Positions 33,180-42,385 of a stretch of DNA of 64,000 nucleotides are shown piece by piece. Below the pieces are notes generated by a model, which had not been told where the DNA came from, ran no database searches, and saw nothing but the letters and a program-made list of their open reading frames with translations. Source of the stretch: Foliimonas ilicis (GTDB lineage: Bacteria > Pseudomonadota > Alphaproteobacteria > Rhizobiales > Rhizobiaceae). Every line of letters begins with the position of its first letter. Positions within the stretch are counted from its first letter, which is position 1. Location of the stretch: assembly GCF_039939195.1 (NCBI RefSeq), contig NZ_JBDUUH010000001.1, forward strand, positions 372,001-436,000. Direction: 5' to 3'. A program made the translations under genes and the position numbers.

Positions 33180-34472
33180 TTGCTCGAGAAGCTGTTTTCA
33201 TTACGCGAACACGGTACCAATGTTCGCACCGAAGTCGTGGCCGGCCTGACCACATTTCTCACCATGTCCTACATCATCTTCGTAAATCCGGAGATATTGT
33301 CGAGCACGGGCATGGACCGCCATGCGGTCTTCGTCGCGACCTGTCTTGCCGCAGCACTCGGCACATTGGTCATGGCCTTCGTCGCCAAATGGCCGATCGG
33401 CATGGCGCCCGGCATGGGGCTCAACGCGTTCTTCGCCTTCACGGTGGTTGGAGCGATGGGCTTCACCTGGCAACAGGCATTGGGTGCCGTTTTCATCTCC
33501 GGCGTCATCTTCTTCATCCTGACGATAACCGGCGTTCGAAGCTGGCTGATCGCCGGAATACCACATTCCATGCGCAGCGCGATTGCAGCCGGTATCGGCC
33601 TTTTTCTGGCGATCATCGCGCTCAAGAGTTCCGGCATCGTGGTGGCCAGCGAGGCGACATTCGTCACACTTGGAAATCTCGGCCAGACGGGGCCGCTGCT
33701 GGCAATCTTCGGCTTTTTTCTGATTGCGGCACTCGATGCGCTTAAAATTCGCGGTGCGATCCTCATCGGTATGCTCGCCGTAACCGTGCTTTCCATCCTG
33801 CTCGGTGTAAGCCAGTTCAACGGTGTGTTTTCAGTCCCGCCAAGTCTGGCACCAACGTTCCTGCAGCTTGATATTCTGGGCGCGCTGCATGTCGGTCTCG
33901 TCCACGTCATTCTGGTTTTCGTACTGGTCGAAGTGTTCGACGCGACGGGAACGCTGATCGGCGTTGCAAAACGGGCGGGGCTTATCGAGGAAGGCAAGCC
34001 GAATCGTCTTGGCCGCGCGCTTCTGGCCGACAGCACGGCAATCATCGGCGGCTCGCTTTTAGGAACCAGCAGCACCACCGCCTATGTCGAAAGCGCTTCC
34101 GGCGTTCAGGCGGGCGGGCGTACCGGCCTTACCGCGCTAGTTATCGCGATTCTCTTTCTCGCAGCGTTGTTCATCTCGCCGCTGGCAAGCTCGGTTCCGG
34201 TTTATGCCACCGCCCCCGCGCTGCTTTACGTGGCCGGCCTGATGATGCGCGAGCTGGTCGAGATCGAATGGGCCGATGTGACGGAGGCGACGCCTGCAGC
34301 ACTTACCGCGCTGATCATGCCATTCACCTATTCCATCGCAAACGGTCTGGCCTTCGGCTTCATCTCTTACGCCGTGCTCAAGGCGCTGACGGGTCGCTGG
34401 CGCGAAGTGCACCCGGCAGCCTGGATCGTTGCGGCGCTGTTCATCGTCCGCTTCGCGTTTTTCGCGGATTAA
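33180..34472 (+). CDS. NCS2-family purine (adenine/guanine/hypoxanthine) permease, AzgA-like
   Basis: 430 aa with 12 or more hydrophobic helices. The start is a TTG after GGGGAGGTAATC. The N-terminus NVRTEVVAGLTTFLTMSYII, the FVAKWPIGMAPGMGLNAFFAF motif (about residues 65-85) and LFDATGTL-like VEVFDATGTLIGVAK are hallmarks of the AzgA/PbuG branch of proton symporters. LLGTSSTTAYVESASGVQAG is the second conserved loop. Substrate choice within purines cannot be told. It stands alone between the ectoine cluster and tRNA-Gly, with its own terminator. Confidence 0.92.
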   Translation: MLEKLFSLREHGTNVRTEVVAGLTTFLTMSYIIFVNPEILSSTGMDRHAVFVATCLAAALGTLVMAFVAKWPIGMAPGMGLNAFFAFTVVGAMGFTWQQALGAVFISGVIFFILTITGVRSWLIAGIPHSMRSAIAAGIGLFLAIIALKSSGIVVASEATFVTLGNLGQTGPLLAIFGFFLIAALDALKIRGAILIGMLAVTVLSILLGVSQFNGVFSVPPSLAPTFLQLDILGALHVGLVHVILVFVLVEVFDATGTLIGVAKRAGLIEEGKPNRLGRALLADSTAIIGGSLLGTSSTTAYVESASGVQAGGRTGLTALVIAILFLAALFISPLASSVPVYATAPALLYVAGLMMRELVEIEWADVTEATPAALTALIMPFTYSIANGLAFGFISYAVLKALTGRWREVHPAAWIVAALFIVRFAFFAD

Positions 34473-34496
34473 ACCGCGGAAGATGTTGGAAATACC

Positions 34497-34523
34497 AAAA
34501 GCCACGCTGATGCGTGGCTTTTT
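34497..34523 (+). terminator. Terminator after the purine permease
   Basis: AAAAGCCACGC / GCGTGGCTTTT hairpin with a TGAT loop and a T-run, 25 bp after the stop codon. Confidence 0.85.
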
Positions 34524-34558
34524 GCTTTCAAATTTGCGGTTTAAAAGCCTGAAAACGA

Positions 34559-34584
34559 AAAAGCCGCGGCGAACCGCGGCTTTT
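34559..34584 (-). terminator. Terminator downstream of tRNA-Gly (bidirectional)
   Basis: AAAAGCCGCGG / CCGCGGCTTTT around a CGAA loop. On the minus strand it lies 15 bp beyond the tRNA 3' end and has a T-run. Confidence 0.8.
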
Positions 34585-34598
34585 CGATGCTTGCTTAT

Positions 34599-34673
34599 TG
34601 GAGCGGGTGAAGCGATTCGAACGCTCGACCCCAACCTTGGCAAGGTTGTGCTCTACCCCTGAGCTACACCCGC
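34599..34673 (-). tRNA. tRNA-Gly (anticodon GCC)
   Basis: 75 nt including an encoded CCA. Read on the minus strand it starts GCGGGTGTAGCTCAGGGGT and ends CACCCGCTCCA. The acceptor stem pairs fully (GCGGGTG/CACCCGC). The D-arm has AGCTCAGGGGTAGAGC. The anticodon arm CAACCTTGCCAAGGTTG places GCC (complement of 34639-34641) in the loop, and the T-loop TTCGAATC is standard. It decodes GGC/GGU. It is followed by its own terminator. Confidence 0.97.
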
Positions 34674-34869
34674 TCACATGACGTTTCCGCCACAAGCCGC
34701 GCCTATATGGCCGAAGAGCGAAACGAATGCAACAGGGAATTCAGATGTCTCGTAAGGGAATTTGCAAAATTTTTCGCCGCTTCTTCTCTCCTGGACAAAA
34801 GGGCGGGCTTGTCTCGCGACCGGCTTTGGCCATAAACCCCTTATTTCCCCGACGAACGGATTGTGAATC

Positions 34870-35367
34870 ATGCCAAAGACGCCGGATGAGCTTTTCTCCT
34901 TCCTCTCCGACCTGAATATCGAGGTGGTCACAAAGACGCATCCGCCGCTTTTCACCGTGGCCGATTCGCAATCGCTTCGCGGCGAGATTCCCGGGGCGCA
35001 TACCAAGAACCTCTTTCTCAAAGACAAGAAGGACAAATATTTCCTGATGACAGTCGATGAGGCGGCGCAGGTCGATCTGAAACAGATCCATCATCTGATC
35101 GGCGCTTCCGGCCGCGTGTCTTTCGGCAAGCCGGAGGCGCTTCTGGAATTGCTGGGCGTTACGCCGGGCTCGGTTACCGCGTTCGGCCTCATCAACGACC
35201 AGTCGAACAGGGTGAAATTCATAATCGATGCGGATCTCGTCGAGCATGATATCATCAATGCGCATCCTCTGACGAACGAGGCAACCACGTCGATCGCAGC
35301 AAACGATCTGCTGAGCTTCGTCAAGGCGACCGGACATGAGCCTACGGTCTTGAAAGTCTCGGCCTGA
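34870..35367 (+). CDS. YbaK/ProXp-ala-type prolyl-tRNA deacylase
   Basis: 165 aa free-standing trans-editing enzyme that hydrolyses misacylated tRNA(Pro), usually Ala-tRNA(Pro). Such proteins accompany short ProRS forms lacking the editing insertion, common in alphaproteobacteria. Seen: FTVADSQSLRGEIPGAHTKN with the family's conserved GAHTKNLFLKDKK segment, then FLMTVDEAAQVDLKQ, RVSFGKPEALLELLGVTPG and HDIINAHPLTNEATTSI, which corresponds to the C-terminal HPxxNxxT motif. It is transcribed alone, 68 bp before the thioredoxin-like gene. Confidence 0.92.
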   Translation: MPKTPDELFSFLSDLNIEVVTKTHPPLFTVADSQSLRGEIPGAHTKNLFLKDKKDKYFLMTVDEAAQVDLKQIHHLIGASGRVSFGKPEALLELLGVTPGSVTAFGLINDQSNRVKFIIDADLVEHDIINAHPLTNEATTSIAANDLLSFVKATGHEPTVLKVSA

Positions 35368-35435
35368 TCGCCACATGCGTTAGAAATTTCGTCCGTCCGC
35401 GTCAGATAGATTGCCGGACCAGAATTCAGGGTAAA

Positions 35436-36419
35436 ATGATGAGCGGAAACGACAATTCATTCGGCGGCGTTGGTGGCCAGTACACGGTGAGCTTCGGCGA
35501 CGAACCGCAGGCCAGTGTTCCCGGAGCCAATGGTGCGGTTTCTGCAGGCAACCTAATCAAGGACACGACGACCGCAAGTTTTGCCGTCGATGTCATTCAG
35601 GAATCACGCAATCAGCCGGTGCTGGTCGATTTCTGGGCGCCATGGTGCGGACCCTGCAAGCAGCTAACGCCTGTCATCGAAAAGAGCGTGCTGGCTGCAA
35701 AGGGCAAGGTCAAACTCGTAAAGATGAACATAGACGAGCATCCGGCGATTGCCGGCCAGCTCGGCATCCAGTCGATCCCGGCAGTCATCGCATTCAAGGA
35801 CGGCCAGCCCGTCGATGGCTTCATGGGAGCTGTTCCTGAAAGCCAGATCAACGAATTCATCGGAAAGCTCGGTGGGAAGGACGCAGGCGCTGCCGCACTG
35901 GAAGAGGCGCTCGCTGCCGCCGCCGAGGCGCGCGCTGCAGGCGACATGCAGGGTGCAGCTTCCATCTACGATTCCGTTCTTGCCGAGCAGCCCGATAATC
36001 TGGATGCAATCGCTGGCCTAGCCGATTTGCTTTTCGAAGCTGGCGACAAGGACGGTGCGCGCGAATTGCTTGTTACGGCAGGCGAGGGTGCTGAGAAACA
36101 TGCCGGGCTTGTCGCTGTGCAGGCAAAGCTCGCGCTTGACGAACAGGCCTCGTCGCTCGGCGATCCAGCGGAAATGGAGCGGCGTCTTGCTGCCGATCCG
36201 AAAGATCATCAGGCGCGTTTCGATCTGGCCATGATCCAGAATGCGCAGGGCAAACGCGAAGAGGCTGCCGACAATCTGCTGGCGATCGTCAAAGCCGACC
36301 GTGAATGGCATGATGACGGCGCACGCAATCAGCTTCTCGCCTTTTTCGAGGCTTGGGGCATGACCGACGATGCGACACTCTCGGCGCGCAGAAAGCTTTC
36401 ATCCCTGCTGTTTTCGTGA
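35436..36419 (+). CDS. Thioredoxin-TPR co-chaperone (CnoX/YbbN-like)
   Basis: 327 aa. After a short leader, a thioredoxin domain (about 45-155) has VLVDFWAPWCGPCKQLTPVI with an intact WCGPC active site and the cis-Pro in GIQSIPAVIAF. Alternating Ala-rich helices of tetratricopeptide type fill about 160-325 (SIYDSVLAEQPDNLDAIAGL, LAADPKDHQARFDLAMIQ). This is the architecture of CnoX/YbbN, which binds unfolding clients under oxidative stress and delivers them to GroEL or DnaK. E. coli CnoX has lost the second cysteine; here CxxC is complete, so redox activity is possible. The second ATG (35439) may be the start. Confidence 0.9.
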   Translation: MMSGNDNSFGGVGGQYTVSFGDEPQASVPGANGAVSAGNLIKDTTTASFAVDVIQESRNQPVLVDFWAPWCGPCKQLTPVIEKSVLAAKGKVKLVKMNIDEHPAIAGQLGIQSIPAVIAFKDGQPVDGFMGAVPESQINEFIGKLGGKDAGAAALEEALAAAAEARAAGDMQGAASIYDSVLAEQPDNLDAIAGLADLLFEAGDKDGARELLVTAGEGAEKHAGLVAVQAKLALDEQASSLGDPAEMERRLAADPKDHQARFDLAMIQNAQGKREEAADNLLAIVKADREWHDDGARNQLLAFFEAWGMTDDATLSARRKLSSLLFS

Positions 36420-36553
36420 AACGGGACCGCGTGTCTTCGCGCTTTTCAATCATGAAACATGCATTGTGATGTCGTTTGCACCGGTTTTGCCAAGATCGGG
36501 GTTGAGAGTCGCATCATGCGCACCAGATGTAGCGCAGAGTGATTGGAGCCAGG

Positions 36554-37225
36554 ATGCAAGCGGGTAATGCGCATTATCGCAACGAGGCGGATTTGCCCGC
36601 TACGTTGCCGCTTTTTCCGCTTTCGGCCGCTTTGCTGCTGCCGGGCGGTAGAATGCCGCTGAATATTTTCGAACCTCGTTATCTACAGATGATCGATGCC
36701 GCCATAAGGGGCGACAGACTGATCGGCATGATCCAGCCTGCATTGGATGGTTCCCTTCGCGAAGATGGCGAGCCTGAATTGTGTCAGGTCGGTTGCTTGG
36801 GCCGTATCACATCTTTCGCCGAAACCGGCGATGGCCGTTACCTCATGTCCCTTGAAGGTATCTGCCGGTTCCGTGTGTCCGAGGAACTTCACACGCGTTT
36901 GCCGTTCAGGCAGTGCAAATACGCACCTTTTCTGACCGATCTGATCGATAGCGGCGCGGAAGAGATCATCAACCGGCCAGCATTGCTGAAGGCGTTTCGC
37001 GATTATCTTCAGGCGAACGATCTGGATGCCGACTGGGAAAGCGTCAGTCGCGCGGAGGATGCATTGCTCGTTAACACGCTGTCGATGATGGCGCCTTATG
37101 GTGCGGCGGAAAAGCAGGCACTTCTCGAAGCGCCTGATCTCAAAACGCGTGCAGACACATTGATCGCGATTACCGAAATGACGCTTGTGCGCGACAATGA
37201 GGATTTTTCCTCGGGGCTTCAGTGA
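36554..37225 (+). CDS. Lon N-terminal (LON-N/PUA-like) domain protein
   Basis: 223 aa from the ATG 5 nt after GGAG. It consists only of the substrate-binding N-domain of Lon protease: PATLPLFPLSAALLLPGGRMPLNIFEPRYLQM and a C-terminal helical stretch. The ATPase and protease modules are absent, so it is not Lon itself. Such proteins lie beside thioredoxin-TPR and Trm112-like genes in Rhizobiales, and their role is not established. The 134-bp gap from the thioredoxin-TPR gene and the close spacing to the next gene suggest a loose operon. Confidence 0.88.
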   Translation: MQAGNAHYRNEADLPATLPLFPLSAALLLPGGRMPLNIFEPRYLQMIDAAIRGDRLIGMIQPALDGSLREDGEPELCQVGCLGRITSFAETGDGRYLMSLEGICRFRVSEELHTRLPFRQCKYAPFLTDLIDSGAEEIINRPALLKAFRDYLQANDLDADWESVSRAEDALLVNTLSMMAPYGAAEKQALLEAPDLKTRADTLIAITEMTLVRDNEDFSSGLQ

Positions 37226-37226
37226 A

Positions 37227-37469
37227 ATGGCATCGGATCAGGACATGAATCAAACCAAGCCCGAGATCGATGTTCGTCTGCTGGAACTGCTTGCCTGTCC
37301 TTTGACGAAGGGCCCGCTGGTCTGGGATGCAAACCGCAACGAACTGGTTTCCAGACTGGCGAAACTTGCCTATCCGATACGCGACGGAATTCCGATCATG
37401 CTTCCTTCCGAAGCACGCCAAATTTCGGCTGATGACGGTTTCCCCGACAAAAGCAAAAGCGCTCTCTGA
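37227..37469 (+). CDS. Trm112-family (UPF0434) small protein
   Basis: 80 aa from the ATG one base after the previous stop; the ATG at 37245 (GGA 7 nt upstream) is an alternative. It reads VRLLELLACPLTKGPLVWD and ELVSRLAKLAYPIRDGIPIMLP, the UPF0434/Trm112 signature. Only one of the CxxC cysteines is present (ACPLTKG), so it likely does not bind zinc. Eukaryotic Trm112 activates methyltransferases; the bacterial role is largely unknown. It ends 7 bp from the convergent dnaE2 stop, with no clear terminator between. Confidence 0.9.
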   Translation: MASDQDMNQTKPEIDVRLLELLACPLTKGPLVWDANRNELVSRLAKLAYPIRDGIPIMLPSEARQISADDGFPDKSKSAL

Positions 37470-37475
37470 GACGGT

Positions 37476-40400
37476 TCATTGAAAATTGCGGCCTTTCGGC
37501 ATGACCCTTCCGGTATCGCGCGATAATTGCTCATAGCGTCCGCGTGTCGGTGTCTCCATGAGAGCGCCGCGTTCCTTCGGATTGGCCTGCGGCTGGAAAT
37601 CCGGGTCGATCGATTGGGCGGCTTCGGTCAGCGATCCAAGCCATGAGCTCAAATCCTCGATTTTTTCTGCCACGATGTGAATGACGCCCGATTGGGATTG
37701 AAGCTTGCCGCTGACTCGAACAAATCGGGCGCCCAGCACGATGGGACGAAAGCGTTCGAAGGTTTTTTGCCAGACGATGATATTGGCGACGGATTCCTCG
37801 TCTTCCAGCGTCATGAAGATTACGCCTTTCGCCGATCCTGGCCGTTGGCGAACCAGAACGAGGCCAGCGACCGTAATGCGCCGTCCGTTAGCGATATTTT
37901 CCAGCGCGGCATTCGGCGTAACACCCTCGCGCTCAAGTCTCTTGCGCAAGAACGAAACGGGATGGGCCTTTAGCGAGAGGCCGAGAGTTCCGTAATCATG
38001 GATGACATGCTGGCCGAGCGGCATGATTGGCAGCCGGGTTTCGGGCTCATTTTCGCGCAAGCGCGTTCGGGTCTGATCGAAAAGAGGAAGACGCTCGGCG
38101 GCTGTCTTTCCGTCGAGCGCACGAACCGCCCACAAGGCTGCACGCCGGTCGAGCCCGATCGAGCGGAAGGTATCTGCCTGGGCGAGCTTTTCGATAGCGG
38201 CAACGTCCAGACCTGACCGAAGCCACACATCGCGGACGGATTCATAGCCCCCGCCGCGATTGAGCACGAATGCCTCCATCGTTTTCTCAGACAGTCCTTT
38301 TATCTGACGAAAACCAAGGCGAACGGCCCGCTTGGAATGAATGACTTCGCGCATTGAAATATGGCGTGCGGAAATGCGGGAAGGATCGAATTCTGCCGCT
38401 TCCAAAGTGCAATCCCATTCGGACAGATTGACGTCCACCTCGCGGATTTCGAGGCCGTGATCCTGCGCATCGCGCACGAGCTGTGCCGGCGGATAAAACC
38501 CCATGGGCTGCGAATTGAGGATCGCCGCGCAGAAAACATCAGGGTAATGAGCCTTGAACCAGCTCGACGCATAGACAAGAAGGGCAAAGGACGCTGCATG
38601 GCTTTCGGGGAACCCATACTCTCCGAAGCCTTCGATCTGCTTGAAGCAACGCTCTGCAAATTCCTCCGGATAGCCGTTCTGCTTCATTCCATCGATCATT
38701 TTTTGCTTATAATTTCCGATGGTGCCTGTGCGTTTGAAGGTCGCCATGGCGCGCCTTAATTCGTCCGCTTGGCCGGGCGTGAACCCGCCTGCGTCAATGG
38801 CAATTTTCATCGCCTGTTCCTGAAAAAGCGGAACGCCGAGCGTTCTCTTCAGAATATTTTTCAGCACCTCACTGTGATACTCGACAGGCTCTTTTCCTTC
38901 CCGGCGCCGTAAATATGGGTGAACCATGTCACCCTGTATCGGGCCTGGACGCACAATCGCCACCTCAATGACGAGGTCATAGAATTCTCTTGGTTTCAGG
39001 CGCGGCAGCATCGACATCTGCGCGCGGCTTTCGATCTGGAAAACGCCCAGCGTATCGGCACGGCAGATCATGTCGTAGACTGGCTCTTGCCTTTGCGGGA
39101 TCGTGGCCAGTTCGTAGGATCTGCCATACTCATCGCGGGCGTCATAATTGGCGTGCAGAAGATCGAATGCTCGGCGTAGGCAGGAAAGCATGCCAAGCGC
39201 CAGAACATCGACTTTGAGAATGCCGACCGAATCGAGATCGTCCTTGTCCCACTCGACCATTCGGCGCTCATCCATGCCGGTCTTGATGATAGGCACCACC
39301 TCATCGAGACGGTCATTGGTGATGACGAAGCCGCCGACATGCTGGGTGAGGTGACGGGGAAAGCCCATAAGCGCATTGGCATGTTCGAAGAATTGCTTCG
39401 TCAGTGCCACGTTCATGTCGAGCCCGGCCGATTGACCTTCCGTCTTGCCGAGATCTTCCGAGGTCCAGCGCCATGTCGAGCTTGCCAGTGCATCGATCGT
39501 GTCGTCCGAGAAACCAAGTGCCTTGGCGACTTCGCGCATGGCCGAGCGCGAACGATAGGTGGTTACGGCTGCAGCGAGGGCTGTGCGTTTATGGCTGTAT
39601 TTTGTGTAGATATATTCGATGACTTCATCGCGACGCTCATGCTCGAAATCGACGTCTATATCAGGCGGCTCATGGCGTTCAGTCGATATGAACCGCTCGA
39701 AGAGAACTTCAATCAGGTCGGGATCGACTTCGGTTATGCGCATACAGAAACAGACCGTCGAATTTGCTGCCGAGCCGCGCCCCTGACAAAGTATTCCCTT
39801 ATTTCTAGCGAACTGAACTATGTCGTGAACGGTCAGGAAATAGGGTGCGTATTCCTTTTCGGAGATAAGCGTCAGTTCTTTCCTAATCGTATCGCGAACA
39901 TGTTCCGGAACGCCCTTAGGGTAACGCCATGCTGCGCCTTCCCATGTCAGCCTTTCAAGTTCGGCCTGAGGTGAAATGCTCTTGCCGCTAGACTCCTCGG
40001 GATAATAATATTTGAGTTCCTTCAGCGAAAATTTCAGGCTTTCGGCAAAGCGTACTGTTTCAGCAATTGCTTGCGGGTAAGCGCGAAACAACCGGGCCAT
40101 CTCCAGGGACGGCTTGAGGTAGCGTTCGGCATTTGCCTGAAGCGCGTGGCCCGCTTTGAAGACTGTCGTCTTGAGACGGATCGCGGTCACTATGTCCTGC
40201 AGAGATCGACGCTCCGGGACGTGATAGGCCACGTCGTTCGTGGCCATCAGCGAAAGGCCCGTTGCGCGGGAAAGTGCTGCTGCCTGCTCTATGCGAAAAC
40301 GGTCATTGCCGTGATAAAGCGGCGCCACGGCAATTCGTACGGCCTGTCCAAAGGCCTCGCGCGCTTCATTCAGGAAGTTCAGATTCGCTTTCTGCTCATT

Positions 40401-40808
40401 TTCCAGCAATGGCAGGACGGCGAAGGATATGTTGGCACCCCATTCGAAAAAATCCTCGCGCAGAAGGATTGGTGCGCCTTTTTCTCCTCTTTCGTTCGCC
40501 TGCGTGAGCATACGGCAAAGATGGCCCCAGCCCTTCCTGTTTTGCGGATAAGCGAGAATGTCCGGAGTCTCGTCAGCGAAGACCAGCCGGCATCCGGGAT
40601 GATAGTCAATGCCGGTCTGCTTTGCCTGTTGCCAGGCGCGCACCACGCCCGCGACCGTGTTGCAGTCTGCCAGCCCCATCGCAGAATGACCCATCATCGT
40701 CGCTGCAACGACAAGCTCTTCAGGCTTCGATGCCCCGCGCAGAAAAGAGAAATTCGACTGAACGCCGAATTCGGCATAGCCCAATTCGGGATATGAGGGC
40801 GCGTTCAT
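37476..40808 (-). CDS. dnaE2: Error-prone DNA polymerase DnaE2 (ImuC)
   Basis: 1110 aa C-family polymerase. It does translesion synthesis with ImuA and ImuB and drives SOS mutagenesis in alphaproteobacteria. The N-terminus YAEFGVQSNFSFLRGASKPEEL is the PHP-domain start of the DnaE2 branch. Polymerase-core motifs include FLTVHDIVQFARNKGILCQG, RGSAANSTVCFC, EPPDIDVDFEHERRDEVIEY with the catalytic aspartates, and GVPLFQEQAMKIAI. A helix-hairpin-helix follows (RLGFRQIKGLSEKTMEAFV), then an OB fold (ITVAGLVLVRQRPGSAKGV). It overlaps imuB by ATGA and is last in the LexA-controlled imuA-imuB-dnaE2 operon. Confidence 0.97.
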   Translation of the reverse strand: MNAPSYPELGYAEFGVQSNFSFLRGASKPEELVVAATMMGHSAMGLADCNTVAGVVRAWQQAKQTGIDYHPGCRLVFADETPDILAYPQNRKGWGHLCRMLTQANERGEKGAPILLREDFFEWGANISFAVLPLLENEQKANLNFLNEAREAFGQAVRIAVAPLYHGNDRFRIEQAAALSRATGLSLMATNDVAYHVPERRSLQDIVTAIRLKTTVFKAGHALQANAERYLKPSLEMARLFRAYPQAIAETVRFAESLKFSLKELKYYYPEESSGKSISPQAELERLTWEGAAWRYPKGVPEHVRDTIRKELTLISEKEYAPYFLTVHDIVQFARNKGILCQGRGSAANSTVCFCMRITEVDPDLIEVLFERFISTERHEPPDIDVDFEHERRDEVIEYIYTKYSHKRTALAAAVTTYRSRSAMREVAKALGFSDDTIDALASSTWRWTSEDLGKTEGQSAGLDMNVALTKQFFEHANALMGFPRHLTQHVGGFVITNDRLDEVVPIIKTGMDERRMVEWDKDDLDSVGILKVDVLALGMLSCLRRAFDLLHANYDARDEYGRSYELATIPQRQEPVYDMICRADTLGVFQIESRAQMSMLPRLKPREFYDLVIEVAIVRPGPIQGDMVHPYLRRREGKEPVEYHSEVLKNILKRTLGVPLFQEQAMKIAIDAGGFTPGQADELRRAMATFKRTGTIGNYKQKMIDGMKQNGYPEEFAERCFKQIEGFGEYGFPESHAASFALLVYASSWFKAHYPDVFCAAILNSQPMGFYPPAQLVRDAQDHGLEIREVDVNLSEWDCTLEAAEFDPSRISARHISMREVIHSKRAVRLGFRQIKGLSEKTMEAFVLNRGGGYESVRDVWLRSGLDVAAIEKLAQADTFRSIGLDRRAALWAVRALDGKTAAERLPLFDQTRTRLRENEPETRLPIMPLGQHVIHDYGTLGLSLKAHPVSFLRKRLEREGVTPNAALENIANGRRITVAGLVLVRQRPGSAKGVIFMTLEDEESVANIIVWQKTFERFRPIVLGARFVRVSGKLQSQSGVIHIVAEKIEDLSSWLGSLTEAAQSIDPDFQPQANPKERGALMETPTRGRYEQLSRDTGRVMPKGRNFQ

Positions 40809-42385
40809 GCAAAAATCCCCTGCATGAACCAGCGTGGCGGCGGTGTTTTGCCGTAAAGACCTTCGCGGTAGAGCCAGAATCGGCGGCCTTCTTCATCTTC
40901 CACACGAAAATAATCCCGCGTCGGAGCCTCTATGCCGTCATGCCACCATTCCGGCGCGATGCGCTCTGGCCCTTCGGAATGCGCGACTTTGTGGAAAACA
41001 CGCCGCCAGCGGAAATGGCTGGGTGGCCCCTCCGGTACTTCGACTGCGCTTACTTCGACAGGTTCGGGATTGGAGAACAGGCGGATCGGCCTTTCCGCCG
41101 ATATTGGCTGCGGGTTTTCCTTTTGTTGCCGAGGAGCTGCGGAAAAAGGAACCGACATCACCGCGCGCTCGGGAATATGGCTTTCGACTGCAACGCTACT
41201 CAAGACGGCATCGGTGCCGTGCCGCGCACGAATACGGTCGGTAAATATCGCCAGACCTTCGCCGTCGTCGGCTGAAGCATTCGTCAAATCGGATTGCCTT
41301 GCGTCGAAATTGGCGGTTTCCAGAACCGACAATCTTATGAGATCGAAGCCGTAGCCAGCGTCGATTTCATTGCCGAGTGCACCGAGCCGTTCCTGAAACA
41401 ATTTTTGGACAAGGGCCGGCTCACGCAGCGGATGCGATGCGCCGATGGTGATGCGGCTGACCATGCCGTCCACTCTGAACAGCAAAAGCTGCAAGGCGCG
41501 CGCGCCTTCCGCGCGGCGCTCCAGATCTTCTTTCAGAGTTCCGGCAAGTTGAAAGATCAGCCCTTCCACGCCCTCGATCGCCGATACAGGTTCCGGCAGG
41601 TGGCGCTCCACCGAAAGAGGCGGCACGGGCAGGCGGGGCGAGATTGCTTCTTCTATGGACCCCAAGGCCTGATCGAGCCGCAGGATGAGTAACTTTCCGA
41701 AACGGCGAACGAGCGGTGCACGCGGTGCCTGCATGACGGCGCCAACCGTACGCAGGCCCACGCTTTCGAGGCTGGTGCGCGTTTCCGGCTGGAGGCGAAG
41801 GGCGGAAAGAGGCAGGCGCGCCAGAAAATCCTTCTCGCCGCCATCTTCTAGAATGAGCGTGCTGGAAAATCTGGCCGCAGCCCATGCAGCGCCGGGCGTT
41901 GAGGCGAGACCTGCGCGTGCATCGAAACCCTGATGGAAGAACCGCGCCAGGAGATCGTCAAGCAGTGCTTTTTCGCCGCCGAAAAGATGCGCGCAGCCAG
42001 TGATGTCGAGCAGCAGGCCGTCCGTTCCATCGATCGCCACCAGCGGCGTATAGCGGTCGCACCAATCGGCCAGACTTTCCAGCAACAACCGGTCGGCATC
42101 AGGATCGGCTTCCACGATTTCGATGGAGGGATGCATGGCGCGTGCATCGGCAATGCCCATGCCGCGTTTCAGCTTGAGCCGTTCAGCCTGCTCGTCGATT
42201 GCCGCGATGCGCTGGGCGTTCTTCTCGCGATGGCTGACCACCAAGGGCTGCGTCTGCGTTTGCCGGTTTGAACGCCAAGACCTCCCCAGACGCTTGCGCA
42301 ATATCCGTTCGATGGTCAGACGCGGAAACCACACTGCGAGTATTCTCTGGCAGCGCGGCTCGTCTTTCCTCAAATGCGTAGTCAT
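40805..42385 (-). CDS. imuB: ImuB, Y-family polymerase-like mutasome hub
   Basis: 526 aa from the ATG at 42383-42385; a TTG at 42424 would only lengthen the overlap with imuA. ImuB is a catalytically dead Y-family protein that links DnaE2 to the beta clamp. The fold starts RILAVWFPRLTIERIL, where the usual catalytic Asp is absent. It continues with GMGIADARAMHPSIEI and LVAIDGTDGLLLDITGCAHLFGG. A clamp-binding-type stretch and the Pro-rich C-terminus precede a terminal FRWRRVFHKVAHSEGPERIA and RDYFRVEDEEGRRFWLYREG. The first ~200 bp overlap the imuA 3' end in another frame. Confidence 0.95.
   Translation of the reverse strand: MTTHLRKDEPRCQRILAVWFPRLTIERILRKRLGRSWRSNRQTQTQPLVVSHREKNAQRIAAIDEQAERLKLKRGMGIADARAMHPSIEIVEADPDADRLLLESLADWCDRYTPLVAIDGTDGLLLDITGCAHLFGGEKALLDDLLARFFHQGFDARAGLASTPGAAWAAARFSSTLILEDGGEKDFLARLPLSALRLQPETRTSLESVGLRTVGAVMQAPRAPLVRRFGKLLILRLDQALGSIEEAISPRLPVPPLSVERHLPEPVSAIEGVEGLIFQLAGTLKEDLERRAEGARALQLLLFRVDGMVSRITIGASHPLREPALVQKLFQERLGALGNEIDAGYGFDLIRLSVLETANFDARQSDLTNASADDGEGLAIFTDRIRARHGTDAVLSSVAVESHIPERAVMSVPFSAAPRQQKENPQPISAERPIRLFSNPEPVEVSAVEVPEGPPSHFRWRRVFHKVAHSEGPERIAPEWWHDGIEAPTRDYFRVEDEEGRRFWLYREGLYGKTPPPRWFMQGIFA

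Noticed and set aside
34599..34673. tRNA-Gly as attachment site for an integrated island carrying the ectoine genes
   Set aside because: No integrase, no repeated tRNA 3' end on the far side near holA and no mobility genes. The purine permease also lies between.
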